A stretch of 64,000 nucleotides of DNA from Kosakonia quasisacchari (GCF_004331415.1 NZ_SJOP01000019.1:1-64000), one strand, 5' to 3'. Counted from the stretch's first letter, positions 1-9,556 are shown. Notes: a model not told the origin generated them from the sequence alone. Numbers and translations: made by a program.

Positions 1-115
1 TGGCTCCTGTCGGGGATGAACCCCGACAAGGGGATATGGCGAGGGCCTATCGAAACATCATCATGGTGTATTAATGATGTTTCTGGGGATCACTCAGCCC
101 GTCAGGGCCGTTTTT
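1..115. other. Non-coding 3' flank with stacked inverted repeats
   Basis: No gene is visible here. It contains a perfect 8-bp hairpin (arms 8-15 and 21-28), a perfect 10-bp hairpin (arms 52-61 and 74-83), and a short GCCC/GGGC hairpin at 97-108 followed by a T run that reaches into the stop codon of uge. The last one could terminate plus-strand transcription entering from the left, where a gnd or ugd gene would be expected by analogy with related loci. Confidence 0.5.
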
Positions 116-1120
116 TTACACGTGATAAAAATCTCTGTACCAGTCAACAAAGCGCTTCACACCGTCTCTGACTGAAGTCTGGGGCTTAAAGCCTGTCACG
201 GTATACAGCGGTTGGGTGTCTGCGCTCGTTTCCAGCACATCGCCGGGCTGTATCGGCATCATGTTTTTCTGCGCTTCAATACCCAACGCTTCTTCCAGCG
301 CAGTAATGTAATCCATCAACTCAACCGGGGAACTGTTGCCAATGTTATAAACATGGTAAGGCGCGGAGCTGGTCGCCGGCGAGCCGCTTTCGACGGTCCA
401 GTTAGCATTCGGTTGCGGGATCACATCCTGCATACGGATAATCGCTTCCACGATATCGTCAATGTAGGTGAAATCGCGCTTCATCTTGCCGTAGTTGTAG
501 ACATCTATGTTCTTACCTTCAAGCATAGCTTTAGTGAACTTGAACAGCGCCATGTCCGGGCGTCCCCATGGGCCATAAACCGTAAAGAAACGCAGGCCGG
601 TGGTAGGCAAGCCATAGAGATGCGAGTAGGTATGCGACATCAGTTCATTGGCTTTTTTCGTCGCCGCGTAGAGTGATACCGGGTGGTCAACCGAGTCCTC
701 GGTGGAGAACGGCATCTTACGGTTTAAGCCATAAACGGAGCTGGAGGAAGCATACAGCAGGTGCTGCACTTTATGATGACGGCAGCCTTCAAGTACGTTC
801 AGATGTCCAATTAGATTAGATTCTGCGTAGACGTGCGGGTTTTCCAGCGAGTAACGCACGCCAGCTTGTGCAGCGAGATGAATAACGCGATCGAATTTCT
901 CACTGGCAAACAACTGCGCCATCCCCTCGCGGTCAGCGAGATCGATTTTATGGAACTGGAAAGCGGGTGAGGCCAATAAATCAAGACGCGCCTGTTTCAG
1001 ACTGACATCGTAATAGTCGTTGAGGTTATCAATGCCCACCACCTGATGGCCCGCCTGCAGCAAGCGTTCGCTGACGTGATAACCGATAAACCCGGCAGCG
1101 CCGGTGACCAAAAATTTCAT
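116..1120 (-). CDS. uge: UDP-glucuronate/UDP-galacturonate 4-epimerase
   Basis: A 334-aa cytoplasmic short-chain epimerase that interconverts UDP-glucuronate and UDP-galacturonate for capsule and LPS synthesis. The N-terminus has the NAD-binding Rossmann loop GAAGFIG (residues 7-13), and the SDR catalytic pair appears as YAATK near residue 150. Length and sequence closely resemble Klebsiella Uge as I remember it. It lies divergent from wzzB across about 200 bp, at the downstream end of the polysaccharide locus next to his. The substrate is assigned by resemblance; another UDP-uronate epimerase specificity is possible. Confidence 0.85.
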   Translation of the reverse strand: MKFLVTGAAGFIGYHVSERLLQAGHQVVGIDNLNDYYDVSLKQARLDLLASPAFQFHKIDLADREGMAQLFASEKFDRVIHLAAQAGVRYSLENPHVYAESNLIGHLNVLEGCRHHKVQHLLYASSSSVYGLNRKMPFSTEDSVDHPVSLYAATKKANELMSHTYSHLYGLPTTGLRFFTVYGPWGRPDMALFKFTKAMLEGKNIDVYNYGKMKRDFTYIDDIVEAIIRMQDVIPQPNANWTVESGSPATSSAPYHVYNIGNSSPVELMDYITALEEALGIEAQKNMMPIQPGDVLETSADTQPLYTVTGFKPQTSVRDGVKRFVDWYRDFYHV

Positions 1121-1327
1121 CTCTCATCCCTTCTGATATCAAAAACAGCAATCCCTTATTGTATGATGATGGTCGTGCGATCGCTATCAGTTATAAATAC
1201 AGAAATTACTTATAGTCTCTGAGTAATATGTAAGTAATAAAATGTCGAAAAAATTCTATGGTGAACGAGGCAATGTCGTTAAACTTGCACTCCGTCGGTA
1301 TATTTTACATTCCGCATTAAGGTTACT

Positions 1328-2311
1328 ATGACACTCGAAAAGAAAAACACGTCTGTAAGACGCGATGATGATAGTGAAGGCATTGATTTATTTGATATAG
1401 TCCTGCATATCTGGCGCGGAAAATGGATTGTGACGCTATTTATTGTTATCAGCCTCATTATCGCTGGGGCCTATTTAGCTGTAACGAAGGAAAAGTGGAC
1501 TTCTATTGCTGTGATCAGTTCCCCTGATGCCGGACAAATTGCGGGTTATTCCAATGCGATGAGCATATTAAGTAACGACGAAAAGTATGACATCGCAGGT
1601 ATCCAACAGCGCGTGATTGGCCGATTTAATTCCGCATTTGCAGCATTATCGGAAACCCTTGGCAATCAGGAACCCCCCGAAAAACTGACCATTGATACTG
1701 CGGTTCAGGGGCAATCACTGCCGCTAAAGGTTACCTATCAGGGGATAACAGCCAAGGATGCACAGCAAAAACTGGCGCAATATATTGAAAAAGTCGATCA
1801 GCAAATCGCCAAAGAGCTGATTGATGATTTACAAACCAGTGTAAAATCCCGCACACGCGACTTAGTTGAGTCGCTGTCGACTCAGGAAAAAGTCGCACAA
1901 GAACAAAAAGATCTCAGAATTAAACAGATTGCCCAAGCGCTTTCTGTCGCTAAAGAAGCTGAAGTCCGCTCCCCGCAAGTACGACAAACGGAAAACGTAT
2001 CTCAGGACACGCTGTTTCTGCTTGGCAGCGCGGCACTGGAGTCGATGATCAAGAATGAGTCATCGCGTCCACTAATATTCTCTGATGATTACTACAAAAC
2101 AAGAAAAAATCTTCTTAATATTCAGACGATTGTTGTCAATCCGCAGAATATCCATGCTTATCGTTATGTAATGAAACCAACTTTGCCAATCCGCCGCGAT
2201 AGCCCTAAGCGAGCATTAACCATGATATTGGCGCTACTGCTGGGCACTATCGTTGGTTCCGGATTTATTCTCATGCGTAACGCATTCCGAAATCATCAAT
2301 CGAAAGCATAA
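1328..2311 (+). CDS. wzzB: O-antigen chain-length regulator Wzz
   Basis: A 327-aa inner-membrane polysaccharide co-polymerase that sets the modal length of Wzy-polymerised O-antigen. It has the expected architecture: a short cytoplasmic N-terminus, TM1 at about residues 33-53, a large periplasmic region with a coiled-coil-like stretch at about 150-210, and TM2 at about 297-316 after a Pro/Arg-rich segment. It is the usual last gene before his in enterobacteria. A strong bidirectional terminator separates it from the convergent hisI. The upstream 200 bp are AT-rich and hold the divergent promoters of wzzB and uge. Confidence 0.92.
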   Translation: MTLEKKNTSVRRDDDSEGIDLFDIVLHIWRGKWIVTLFIVISLIIAGAYLAVTKEKWTSIAVISSPDAGQIAGYSNAMSILSNDEKYDIAGIQQRVIGRFNSAFAALSETLGNQEPPEKLTIDTAVQGQSLPLKVTYQGITAKDAQQKLAQYIEKVDQQIAKELIDDLQTSVKSRTRDLVESLSTQEKVAQEQKDLRIKQIAQALSVAKEAEVRSPQVRQTENVSQDTLFLLGSAALESMIKNESSRPLIFSDDYYKTRKNLLNIQTIVVNPQNIHAYRYVMKPTLPIRRDSPKRALTMILALLLGTIVGSGFILMRNAFRNHQSKA

Positions 2312-2314
2312 GCA

Positions 2315-2345
2315 CAAAAAAACCGGGCAGCGCCCGGTTTTTTTA
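2315..2345. terminator. Bidirectional terminator between wzzB and hisI
   Basis: A perfect 8-bp stem (2321-2328 with 2332-2339) with a 3-nt loop is flanked by an A run on the left and a T run on the right. It can therefore terminate both wzzB and the his operon. Confidence 0.93.
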
Positions 2346-2351
2346 TACCCG

Positions 2352-2963
2352 CTATTTATGCCGCTTGCGTAAATTCTCAATCACGGTGGTTAAATCAAGT
2401 TGCTGATCCTGCAGTAGCACCAGCAGGTGATACATCAGATCAGAGGCTTCGTTAGTCAGCTCTTCGCGGTCGTTTACGGTTGCCGCCAGTGCCGTTTCTA
2501 CACCTTCTTCACCCACTTTCTGCGCGATACGTTTGGTGCCGCTGGCGTAGAGCTTGGCGGTGTAAGAACTTGCCGGGTCGGCCGTTTTGCGCGCTGCGAG
2601 CAGTTCTTCTAACTGGTAGAGAAACAACCACTGGTGACTGGTATCGCCAAAGCAGCTGGAGGTTCCCGTGTGGCAGGTTGGGCCGATAGGGTTAACAAGG
2701 ACCAGCAACGTGTCGTTGTCGCAATCAGGGGCTATCTTCACCACATTAAGGAAATGACCCGAGGTTTCACCTTTGGTCCATAAACGCCCTTTAGTGCGGG
2801 AGAAAAAAGTGACTTTGCCGCTTTCCTGCGTTTTTGCCAGCGCCTCTTTGTTCATGTAACCCAGCATCAGCACTTCGCCGGAAACCGCATGTTGCACCAC
2901 GGCGGGCAGCAGTCCGTCGGTTTTTTCCCAATCCAGTTGGGCCAGTTGTTGCTCTGTTAACAT
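2352..2963 (-). CDS. hisI: Phosphoribosyl-AMP cyclohydrolase / phosphoribosyl-ATP pyrophosphatase
   Basis: Bifunctional HisIE of 203 aa, the E. coli length, catalysing steps 2 and 3 of histidine synthesis. The N-terminal cyclohydrolase domain shows WTKGETSGH (62-70), the metal-binding DCDND (80-84) and CH at 97-98. The C-terminal pyrophosphohydrolase has GEEGVETALA (151-160) and a following helix with SDLMYHLL. It is the last gene of the operon; its start overlaps the hisF end by 7 nt, indicating translational coupling. Confidence 0.97.
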   Translation of the reverse strand: MLTEQQLAQLDWEKTDGLLPAVVQHAVSGEVLMLGYMNKEALAKTQESGKVTFFSRTKGRLWTKGETSGHFLNVVKIAPDCDNDTLLVLVNPIGPTCHTGTSSCFGDTSHQWLFLYQLEELLAARKTADPASSYTAKLYASGTKRIAQKVGEEGVETALAATVNDREELTNEASDLMYHLLVLLQDQQLDLTTVIENLRKRHK

Positions 2964-3733
2964 ACCCTGATCTCCACGCCCTGGTCTGCCAGGTACGTTT
3001 TTAATTCACCAATATTGATTATCTGCTTGTGAAACACGGAAGCCGCCAGCGCGCCGTCAACGTTCGCATCGCGGAAGGCTTCCAGGAAATGCTCCATGGT
3101 GCCCGCGCCACCAGAAGCAATCAGTGGAACATGACACACCGCGCGCACTTTCTTCAGTTGTTCAAGGTCGTAGCCATTGCGCACGCCATCCTGGTTCATC
3201 ATGTTCAGCACGATTTCCCCTGCGCCGCGCTTTTGCACTTCCTGCACCCAGTCCAGCGTTTCCCATTGCGTGACACGGGTGCGGCTCTCATCACCGGTAT
3301 ATTGATTGACGTGATATTTGCCTGTTTCGACGTCAAACCAGGTATCGATACCGACCACAATGCACTGCACACCGAAGCGATCTGCCAGCCGTGTGATTAA
3401 CTCAGGATCGGCCAGCGCAGGGGAGTTAATCGAAATTTTATCTGCGCCAAACGAGAGGATTTTCGCCGCATCGTCAGCAGACTTAATCCCACCTGCGACA
3501 CAGAAAGGAATATCAATCACTTCCGCCACGCGTGACACCCAGCTCTTATCCACCACGCGGCCATCGCTGGAGGCGGTGATGTCGTAGAACACCAGCTCGT
3601 CCGCACCTTCTTCAGCGTAGCGTTTTGCCAGCGGTACAATGTCGCCAATGACTTCGTGATTACGGAACTGCACGCCTTTCACCACCTGGCCATCACGCAC
3701 GTCAAGACAAGGGATTATCCGTTTTGCCAGCAT
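2957..3733 (-). CDS. hisF: Imidazole glycerol phosphate synthase, cyclase subunit
   Basis: A 258-aa (beta/alpha)8 barrel that pairs with HisH and uses ammonia to turn PRFAR into imidazole glycerol phosphate and AICAR. The catalytic aspartates are in place as D11 (CLDVRDG) and D130 (VVGID). Length equals the family norm. The gene overlaps hisA upstream by 19 nt and hisI downstream by 7 nt within the his operon. Confidence 0.97.
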   Translation of the reverse strand: MLAKRIIPCLDVRDGQVVKGVQFRNHEVIGDIVPLAKRYAEEGADELVFYDITASSDGRVVDKSWVSRVAEVIDIPFCVAGGIKSADDAAKILSFGADKISINSPALADPELITRLADRFGVQCIVVGIDTWFDVETGKYHVNQYTGDESRTRVTQWETLDWVQEVQKRGAGEIVLNMMNQDGVRNGYDLEQLKKVRAVCHVPLIASGGAGTMEHFLEAFRDANVDGALAASVFHKQIINIGELKTYLADQGVEIRVC

Positions 3734-4452
3734 TGAATGGCCTCCTTCACCGTGAATTTACCTTCCAGCAGCGCCCGCCCAACAATCACGCCGCGCACGC
3801 CAGTACCGCGCAGGGCGGCAATATCCTTCAAATCCCCAATACCGCCGGACGACTGAAACGCCACTTGCGGCCAGCGGGCGCAAATCTCTTCATACAGAGA
3901 AACGTTCGAGCCAGCGAGCGTACCGTCGCGGGAAATATCGGTACACAGCACATGTTTGAGCCCAACAGTCAGATAGGTTTCCACCAGCGCTTCCAGCGTT
4001 ACTCCGGAGTTCTCCTGCCAGCCGCTCACCGCGACCTGCTTCGTGCCTTGTTCATCAATGCGCACATCCAGCGCCAGCACCAGCTTGTCTGCGCCAAAGC
4101 GCGCAAACCAGCCTTTCACTACCTCAGGCGATTTTACCGCCGTCGAGCCGATAACCACGCGGGCAACCCCGGCAGTGAGCAGGGCGGCGACATCCTCTTC
4201 TGTGCGCACTCCACCGCCAACCTGCACCGGAACATTCACTCCGGCGACCAGCGTTTTCAGCAACGGGATCTGGCGTTTCGCCGGATCTTTCGCGCCGGTT
4301 AAATCGACGAGATGCAGCACTTGTGCGCCCTGGGCGGCATAATCCTGCAAGCGCGGCAGTGGGTCGTTGCCATAATCGCGCTGCTGTGCGTAGTCGCCCT
4401 GATGAAGACGTACGACGGTGCCGTCAATTAAATCTAAAGCCGGAATAATCAT
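3715..4452 (-). CDS. hisA: ProFAR isomerase
   Basis: A 245-aa (beta/alpha)8 isomerase converting ProFAR to PRFAR (step 4). The general acid/base pair is D7 (PALDLIDG) and D129 (LALDV). I chose the ATG at 4452 because it gives the 245-aa family length and a TGATG overlap with the hisH stop; a GTG one codon upstream is also in frame. It sits between hisH and hisF in the tightly overlapping operon. Confidence 0.96.
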   Translation of the reverse strand: MIIPALDLIDGTVVRLHQGDYAQQRDYGNDPLPRLQDYAAQGAQVLHLVDLTGAKDPAKRQIPLLKTLVAGVNVPVQVGGGVRTEEDVAALLTAGVARVVIGSTAVKSPEVVKGWFARFGADKLVLALDVRIDEQGTKQVAVSGWQENSGVTLEALVETYLTVGLKHVLCTDISRDGTLAGSNVSLYEEICARWPQVAFQSSGGIGDLKDIAALRGTGVRGVIVGRALLEGKFTVKEAIQCWQNG

Positions 4453-5042
4453 CACATCTCCAGGAAGTTTTTCAGCAGTTGCGCACCCGCGCGGCCGGAA
4501 CGTTCCGGATGAAATTGCACGCCGTAGAAATTGTCTTTCTGCACGGCGGCAGTAAACGGCTCGCCATAATCGCAGCGGGCAATGGTGTACGCGTTCACCG
4601 GCATGGCGTAGCTGTGCACAAAGTAGAAATAAGCGCCGTCTTCGATGCCCTGGAACAGGCGGTTCCCGGCTTTTGCATAAACCTGGTTCCAGCCCATATG
4701 CGGCAGTGGCAGGCCAACGTCTTTCATCTTCGGCACATCCTGTTCGATGATGCCCAACATATCGACGCCGCGGGTCTCTTCGCTAAAACGCCCGAGCAGT
4801 TGCATTCCCAGGCAGATGCCGAGCACCGGCTGCGTACAGGCTTTCACCAGCTCGATCAGGTCGCGCTCGCGCAGCTGATCCATCGCGGCCTGCGCCGTTC
4901 CGACACCGGGTAAAAACAGTTTGTCTGCGCGCAGCACCACATCCGGGTCGCGGCTGACTTGCGGCTCGTAACCGTGGCGCGAGACGGCGGATTTCACCGA
5001 GTTCAGGTTGGCGCAGCCGGTATCGAGGATCACCACATTCAT
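4452..5042 (-). CDS. hisH: Imidazole glycerol phosphate synthase, glutaminase subunit
   Basis: A 196-aa class I glutamine amidotransferase that supplies ammonia to HisF. The triad is visible: nucleophile C77 in GICLGMQ, then H178 and E180 in FHPE. The ATG at 5042 overlaps the hisB stop as TGATG and gives the E. coli length; an in-frame GTG lies one codon upstream. Confidence 0.97.
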   Translation of the reverse strand: MNVVILDTGCANLNSVKSAVSRHGYEPQVSRDPDVVLRADKLFLPGVGTAQAAMDQLRERDLIELVKACTQPVLGICLGMQLLGRFSEETRGVDMLGIIEQDVPKMKDVGLPLPHMGWNQVYAKAGNRLFQGIEDGAYFYFVHSYAMPVNAYTIARCDYGEPFTAAVQKDNFYGVQFHPERSGRAGAQLLKNFLEM

Positions 5043-6109
5043 CACAGCACTCCTTTTGATGAGGGGAGCGTATCACCTTCCACACGTATCGCCTGGCGCA
5101 GCGTGCGACCAAATGCTTTAAATAAACTTTCCACGCGGTGGTGGTCGTTTTTGCCTTTGGTTTTGAGATGCAGCGTCACGGCCATGGTGTAAGAGAGCGA
5201 GCGGAAGAAGTGCTCGACCATTTCGGTGCTCAAATCGCCCACGCGCTGGTAGGCAAACTCTGCTTTATATTCGAGGTGTGGGCGGCCGGAAATGTCCAGC
5301 GCACAGCGCGCCAGGCACTCATCCATCGGTAACACAAAGCCAAAACGGTTGATGCCACGCTTGTCGCCGAGCGCCAGTTTAAGCGCTTCACCCAGTGCCA
5401 GCCCGGTATCTTCTACCGTGTGGTGATCGTCAATATAGAGATCGCCTTTCACCGCGATTTCCATGCGAAAACCGCCATGCGTCGCGATTTGATCAAGCAT
5501 ATGGTCGAAGAAACCGACGCCGGTGTGGATCTTGCTACCGCCTTCGCGATCCAGCCACACTTTGACATCAATCTGCGTCTCTTTGGTATTGCGCTCAACG
5601 TGCGCATAACGGTCGCGGCGCGTGAGTTGCTCACCAATCATCGCCCAGTTCAGCGTCTCAGGGTTGTATCGTAAACCGCCAATCGACATGTTGTTCGCCA
5701 GCTCAATATCAGTGGCGCGGTCGCCAATCACATAGCTATTCGCGCGATCGAGTGCGCCTTCTGCCAGCCAGCGTTCCACCAGCTTCACTTTTGGCTTACG
5801 GCAGTCGCACGCATTGGCAGGCAGGTGCGGGCAAATCAGCACCTCTTCAAATTCGATGCCCTGGGAGGTGAAGACCTGCATCATCAAGTTGTGCGGGCCA
5901 TCGAAATCCGCTTGCGGGAAACTGCTGGTACCCAGACCATCCTGATTGGTGATCATCACCAGTTTGTAACCGGCTTTTTGCAGTTTCAGTAATACCGGGA
6001 TGACCCCCGGCTCAAAGGCCAGTTTCTCGAATTTATCCACCTGATAATCGGAAGGGGGTTCGGAAATCAGGGTTCCATCACGGTCAATAAACAGGTACTT
6101 CTGGCTCAT
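5042..6109 (-). CDS. hisB: Histidinol phosphatase / imidazoleglycerol-phosphate dehydratase
   Basis: Bifunctional 355-aa protein of the enterobacterial type. An N-terminal HAD phosphatase has D9 and D11 in FIDRDGTL and a CxH...CxC-like zinc cluster (CPHLPANACDC). A C-terminal IGP dehydratase follows from about residue 168, with Mn-binding HHTVED and HHxxE-like motifs. It catalyses steps 6 and 8 of the pathway. It overlaps hisC by 4 nt and hisH by 1 nt. Confidence 0.97.
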   Translation of the reverse strand: MSQKYLFIDRDGTLISEPPSDYQVDKFEKLAFEPGVIPVLLKLQKAGYKLVMITNQDGLGTSSFPQADFDGPHNLMMQVFTSQGIEFEEVLICPHLPANACDCRKPKVKLVERWLAEGALDRANSYVIGDRATDIELANNMSIGGLRYNPETLNWAMIGEQLTRRDRYAHVERNTKETQIDVKVWLDREGGSKIHTGVGFFDHMLDQIATHGGFRMEIAVKGDLYIDDHHTVEDTGLALGEALKLALGDKRGINRFGFVLPMDECLARCALDISGRPHLEYKAEFAYQRVGDLSTEMVEHFFRSLSYTMAVTLHLKTKGKNDHHRVESLFKAFGRTLRQAIRVEGDTLPSSKGVL

Positions 6110-7167
6110 ACTGGCTCCGCACGTAAGGCGTCAATGACGCGCTGGCTTTCTGCACGGGTGCCAATGGTGATGCGCAGGCAGCCGCTTAAAGAAGGTTGTT
6201 TGTTCTGGTCTCTCAGGATAATGCCTTGATCCCACAACGATTTAAACACTGCGCTGGAGGCAGTCAGGCGCACAAGAATATAGTTAGTCTCCGAGTCGAA
6301 CACCTGCTCCACACACGGAATATCCCGCAGCGCGGTAATCAGATACTGGCGTTCAACCAGAATTTGCGCCACCCGCTCGCGCATCGCGACAATACCCTGC
6401 GGGCTGAGCGCTTGCGCGGCAATATCCGCCACCGGTGTAGAGAGCGGGTAGGGGGCAATCACTTTTAACAGCAGCGCGATCACGTCTTCATTTGCGAGGG
6501 TAAAACCGCAACGCAGGCCTGCCAGCGCAAACGCTTTAGAGAGGGTGCGCAGTACCACCAGATTCGGGTATTCACTGAGCCAGCCCGCCAGCGTGGCCTG
6601 CGGGCAAAACTCAATATAAGCTTCATCCGCCACAACAATCGCTTTGCCGCGCGTCATTTCAAGCAATACGCGGAAATCTTGCGGGTTGATAATCTGCCCG
6701 GTGGGGTTATTCGGGCTGCAAACGTAAATAACTTTGACGCCATCCAGTTTGTCGGCGATGCCTTGCAGATCCAGTTGCCAGTCAGCCAGCGCGGGCACGG
6801 TACGGTACTCCACCCCCAGCGTTTCGGCGCTGACGCTATACATGCCATAGGTCGGCGGGCAGAACAGCACTGCGTCTTTACCCGGTTCGCAAAATGCGCG
6901 GATCAATAACTCAATCCCTTCATCTGCACCACGGCTGACCAGCACTTGTTCCGGTTTTACGCCCGCATAGTGCGCATAGTTTTCTATTACCGCTTTTGGC
7001 TGGCACTCCGGGTAACGGTTTAACGTTTGCTGCGTCAGTTCGAAAGGTACCGCTGTCGGAAATTCATTGGCATTCAGCCAGACATCGCCTTTACCGCCAA
7101 GACGGCGAGCCGACTGATAGGGCGTCAGTTCGCGCACATTTTTACGCGCCAGTTCTTCAATGCTCAT
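6106..7167 (-). CDS. hisC: Histidinol-phosphate aminotransferase
   Basis: A 353-aa fold-type I PLP aminotransferase (step 7), moving an amino group from glutamate to imidazole-acetol phosphate. The Schiff-base lysine is K211 in LSKAFALAGLR; the cofactor-binding SPNNPTG (151-157) and DEAYIEF are present. It has 4-nt overlaps with both hisD and hisB, typical of translational coupling. Confidence 0.97.
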   Translation of the reverse strand: MSIEELARKNVRELTPYQSARRLGGKGDVWLNANEFPTAVPFELTQQTLNRYPECQPKAVIENYAHYAGVKPEQVLVSRGADEGIELLIRAFCEPGKDAVLFCPPTYGMYSVSAETLGVEYRTVPALADWQLDLQGIADKLDGVKVIYVCSPNNPTGQIINPQDFRVLLEMTRGKAIVVADEAYIEFCPQATLAGWLSEYPNLVVLRTLSKAFALAGLRCGFTLANEDVIALLLKVIAPYPLSTPVADIAAQALSPQGIVAMRERVAQILVERQYLITALRDIPCVEQVFDSETNYILVRLTASSAVFKSLWDQGIILRDQNKQPSLSGCLRITIGTRAESQRVIDALRAEPV

Positions 7168-8468
7168 GCTTGCTCCTTCAGTGCCTTAACGCGCAACGTG
7201 ACGGCGTTTTTGTGAGCGGTCAGGCGTTCTGCCGCCGCCAGCGTTTCAATGGTGCTTGCGAGCTGCGCGAAACCATCGCGGGAGAGTTCCTGCACCGTCA
7301 TCCGTTTCTGGAAATCGGCCAGACCCAGGCTGGAACAGGTGGCGGTGTAACCGTAAGTGGGCAGCACGTGGTTAGTGCCGGAAGCGTAATCGCCTGCGGA
7401 TTCCGGTGACCAGTCACCGAGAAACACCGAGCCTGCGCTGGTGATGCTCTCCACCAGCGAACGCGCATCGCGGGTCTGAATAATCAGGTGCTCCGGGCCG
7501 TATTGGTTGGAAATCGCCACGCATTGCGCTAAATCGCGTGCCACAATCAGGCGGCTGGCAGAGAGCGCCTGGCGAGCGGTTTCCGCGCGCGGCAGTTCCG
7601 CGAGCTGTCGTTCAACCGCCTCGGCTACACGGGTCGCCATCTCGCTGTCCGGCGTCAGCAGGATAACCTGTGAATCCGGGCCGTGCTCCGCCTGCGAAAG
7701 TAGATCGGAGGCGACAAAATCCGGCGTTGCGCCACTATCGGCGATGACCAGAACTTCGGAAGGGCCGGCGGGCATGTCGATTGCCGCGCCGTCCAGACGC
7801 TGGCTGACCTGGCGTTTGGCTTCGGTCACAAAAGCATTTCCAGGGCCAAAAATTTTGTCGACCTTCGCGATCGATTCGGTGCCAAAAGCCAGCGCGGCAA
7901 TGGCTTGTGCGCCGCCCACTTTAAAAATCTCCTGCACACCGCAAAGCTTTGCGGCATAGAGAATTTCATCGGCAATCGGCGGCGGCGAGCAGAGCACCAC
8001 TTTCTGGCAACCGGCAATACGCGCCGGTGTTGCCAACATTAATACGGTTGAAAACAGCGGGGCAGAACCGCCGGGAATATACAGACCAACCGAAGCGATA
8101 GGGCGGGTAACCTGCTGGCAGCGTACGCCCGGCAGGGTTTCAACATCTACCGTTTGCAGCTTTTGCGCAGTATGGAAGGTATCGATGTTTTTCACCGCTA
8201 CAGCCATCGCTTGCTTGATGTCGTCACCCAGGCGCGCGCTGGCATCGGCGATTTCCTGTGCCGTGACTTTCAGTACGTCGACCTCAGTTTTGTCGAATTT
8301 GGCGCTGTATTCACGCAGGGCGTCATCGCCGCGCGCTTTAACCGTGTCGAGGATCTCAACCACGGTACGCGTGATGCTATCAGACGCAGAGATCGCCGGG
8401 CGCATCAGCAGGTCGCGTTGCTGCGCTTCGCTACAGCTGTTCCAGTCGATTACGGTATTGAAGCTCAT
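7164..8468 (-). CDS. hisD: Histidinol dehydrogenase
   Basis: A 434-aa zinc enzyme making two successive NAD-dependent oxidations of histidinol to histidine. Catalytic E326-H327 lie in YGPEHLI, and zinc ligands Q259 and H262 lie in SQAEHG. Length equals the E. coli enzyme. It starts 4 bp after the hisG stop and overlaps hisC by 4 nt. Confidence 0.97.
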   Translation of the reverse strand: MSFNTVIDWNSCSEAQQRDLLMRPAISASDSITRTVVEILDTVKARGDDALREYSAKFDKTEVDVLKVTAQEIADASARLGDDIKQAMAVAVKNIDTFHTAQKLQTVDVETLPGVRCQQVTRPIASVGLYIPGGSAPLFSTVLMLATPARIAGCQKVVLCSPPPIADEILYAAKLCGVQEIFKVGGAQAIAALAFGTESIAKVDKIFGPGNAFVTEAKRQVSQRLDGAAIDMPAGPSEVLVIADSGATPDFVASDLLSQAEHGPDSQVILLTPDSEMATRVAEAVERQLAELPRAETARQALSASRLIVARDLAQCVAISNQYGPEHLIIQTRDARSLVESITSAGSVFLGDWSPESAGDYASGTNHVLPTYGYTATCSSLGLADFQKRMTVQELSRDGFAQLASTIETLAAAERLTAHKNAVTLRVKALKEQA

Positions 8469-8472
8469 GGTC

Positions 8473-9372
8473 TTACTCCATCATCTTCTCAATCGGCAGC
8501 ACCAGAATGGAACTTGCCCCCAGCGCCTTCAGTTTTTCCATGGTTTCCCAGAACAGTGTTTCGCTGCTGACCATGTGCATTGCCACACGCTGCTGATCGC
8601 CCGCCAGCGGCAGGATAGTGGGGCGTTCCGCACCAGGCAGCAGGGCGATGACCTCTTCCAGACGCTCGCTTGGCGCATGCATCATAATGTATTTCGATTC
8701 ACGCGCCTGAATAACGCCCTGAATACGCGTTAACAGCTTATCGATAAGCTGCTGTTTGGCATCGGTCATTTCACCGTCGCGCTGGATCAGACAGGCTTTC
8801 GAACGGTAAATCACTTCCACTTCACGCAGGCCATTGGCTTCGAGCGTCGCGCCGGTTGAAACCAGATCGCAAATCGCATCCGCCAGACCCGCACGCGGGG
8901 CGACTTCAACAGAACCATTTAACAGACAAGATCTGAAAGAGACGCCTTTCTGATCGAGATAGCGTTTTAACAGGTGCGGATAAGAGGTGGCGATACGTTT
9001 ACCGTCCAGCGCTTGCGGGCCGTTCCAGCTTTCGTCAACCGGGGTTGCCAGCGACAGGCGGCAGCCGCCGAAATCGAGGCGACGCAGGGTGAAATAGCGC
9101 GGGTCTTCACCCTGTGCGCGGCGGGTCAGCAACTCTTCTTCCAGCACGTTTTCGCCGATGATGCCCAAATCAACGACACCGTCCATCACAAGGCCAGGAA
9201 TGTCATCGTCGCGTACGCGCAGAATATCAATCGGCATATTTTCCGCCAGGGCGATCAGGCGCTGGGTGTGCAGGTTAATTTTAATCCCGCAGCGGGCCAG
9301 TAGTTCGCGTGAATCTTCGCTCAGGCGGCCGGATTTCTGAATAGCTATGCGTAAGCGCGAGTTGTCTAACAT
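8473..9372 (-). CDS. hisG: ATP phosphoribosyltransferase
   Basis: A 299-aa long-form HisG that commits PRPP and ATP to histidine synthesis and is feedback-inhibited by histidine through its C-terminal ACT-like domain. The PRPP-binding region reads DLVSTGATLEANG near residue 170. It is the first structural gene after the leader and attenuator, and the terminator ends about 36 bp before its start. Confidence 0.97.
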   Translation of the reverse strand: MLDNSRLRIAIQKSGRLSEDSRELLARCGIKINLHTQRLIALAENMPIDILRVRDDDIPGLVMDGVVDLGIIGENVLEEELLTRRAQGEDPRYFTLRRLDFGGCRLSLATPVDESWNGPQALDGKRIATSYPHLLKRYLDQKGVSFRSCLLNGSVEVAPRAGLADAICDLVSTGATLEANGLREVEVIYRSKACLIQRDGEMTDAKQQLIDKLLTRIQGVIQARESKYIMMHAPSERLEEVIALLPGAERPTILPLAGDQQRVAMHMVSSETLFWETMEKLKALGASSILVLPIEKMME

Positions 9373-9407
9373 TCTGTTGTCCTCTTTTATCCTGCTAAAT
9401 TTGGTTC

Positions 9408-9442
9408 AAAAAAAAGCCCCCGGAAGAAGATCTTCCGGGGGC
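9408..9442 (-). terminator. his attenuator terminator
   Basis: A perfect 12-bp GC-rich stem (9416-9427 with 9431-9442) has a 3-nt loop. On the minus strand it is followed by eight U residues (A run 9408-9415). It lies between hisL and hisG, so it forms when histidyl-tRNA is abundant and ribosomes finish the leader peptide. Confidence 0.95.
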
Positions 9443-9505
9443 TTTCTCTGCGTTCATGCACCACTGGAAGATCCAAACGTCTTCCAGCACACACCGCCTG
9501 AAAGA

Positions 9506-9556
9506 CTAGTCAGGATGATGGTGATGATGGTGGTGTTTAAATTGAACGCGGGTCAT
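9506..9556 (-). CDS. hisL: his operon leader peptide
   Basis: A 16-codon ORF reading MTRVQFKHHHHHHHPD with seven consecutive histidine codons followed by a TAG stop. This is the classic enterobacterial his leader: stalling at the His run when charged tRNA-His is scarce favours the antiterminator over the downstream hairpin. The His run sits about 65 nt upstream of the terminator stem, as expected for the alternative pairing. Confidence 0.97.
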   Translation of the reverse strand: MTRVQFKHHHHHHHPD

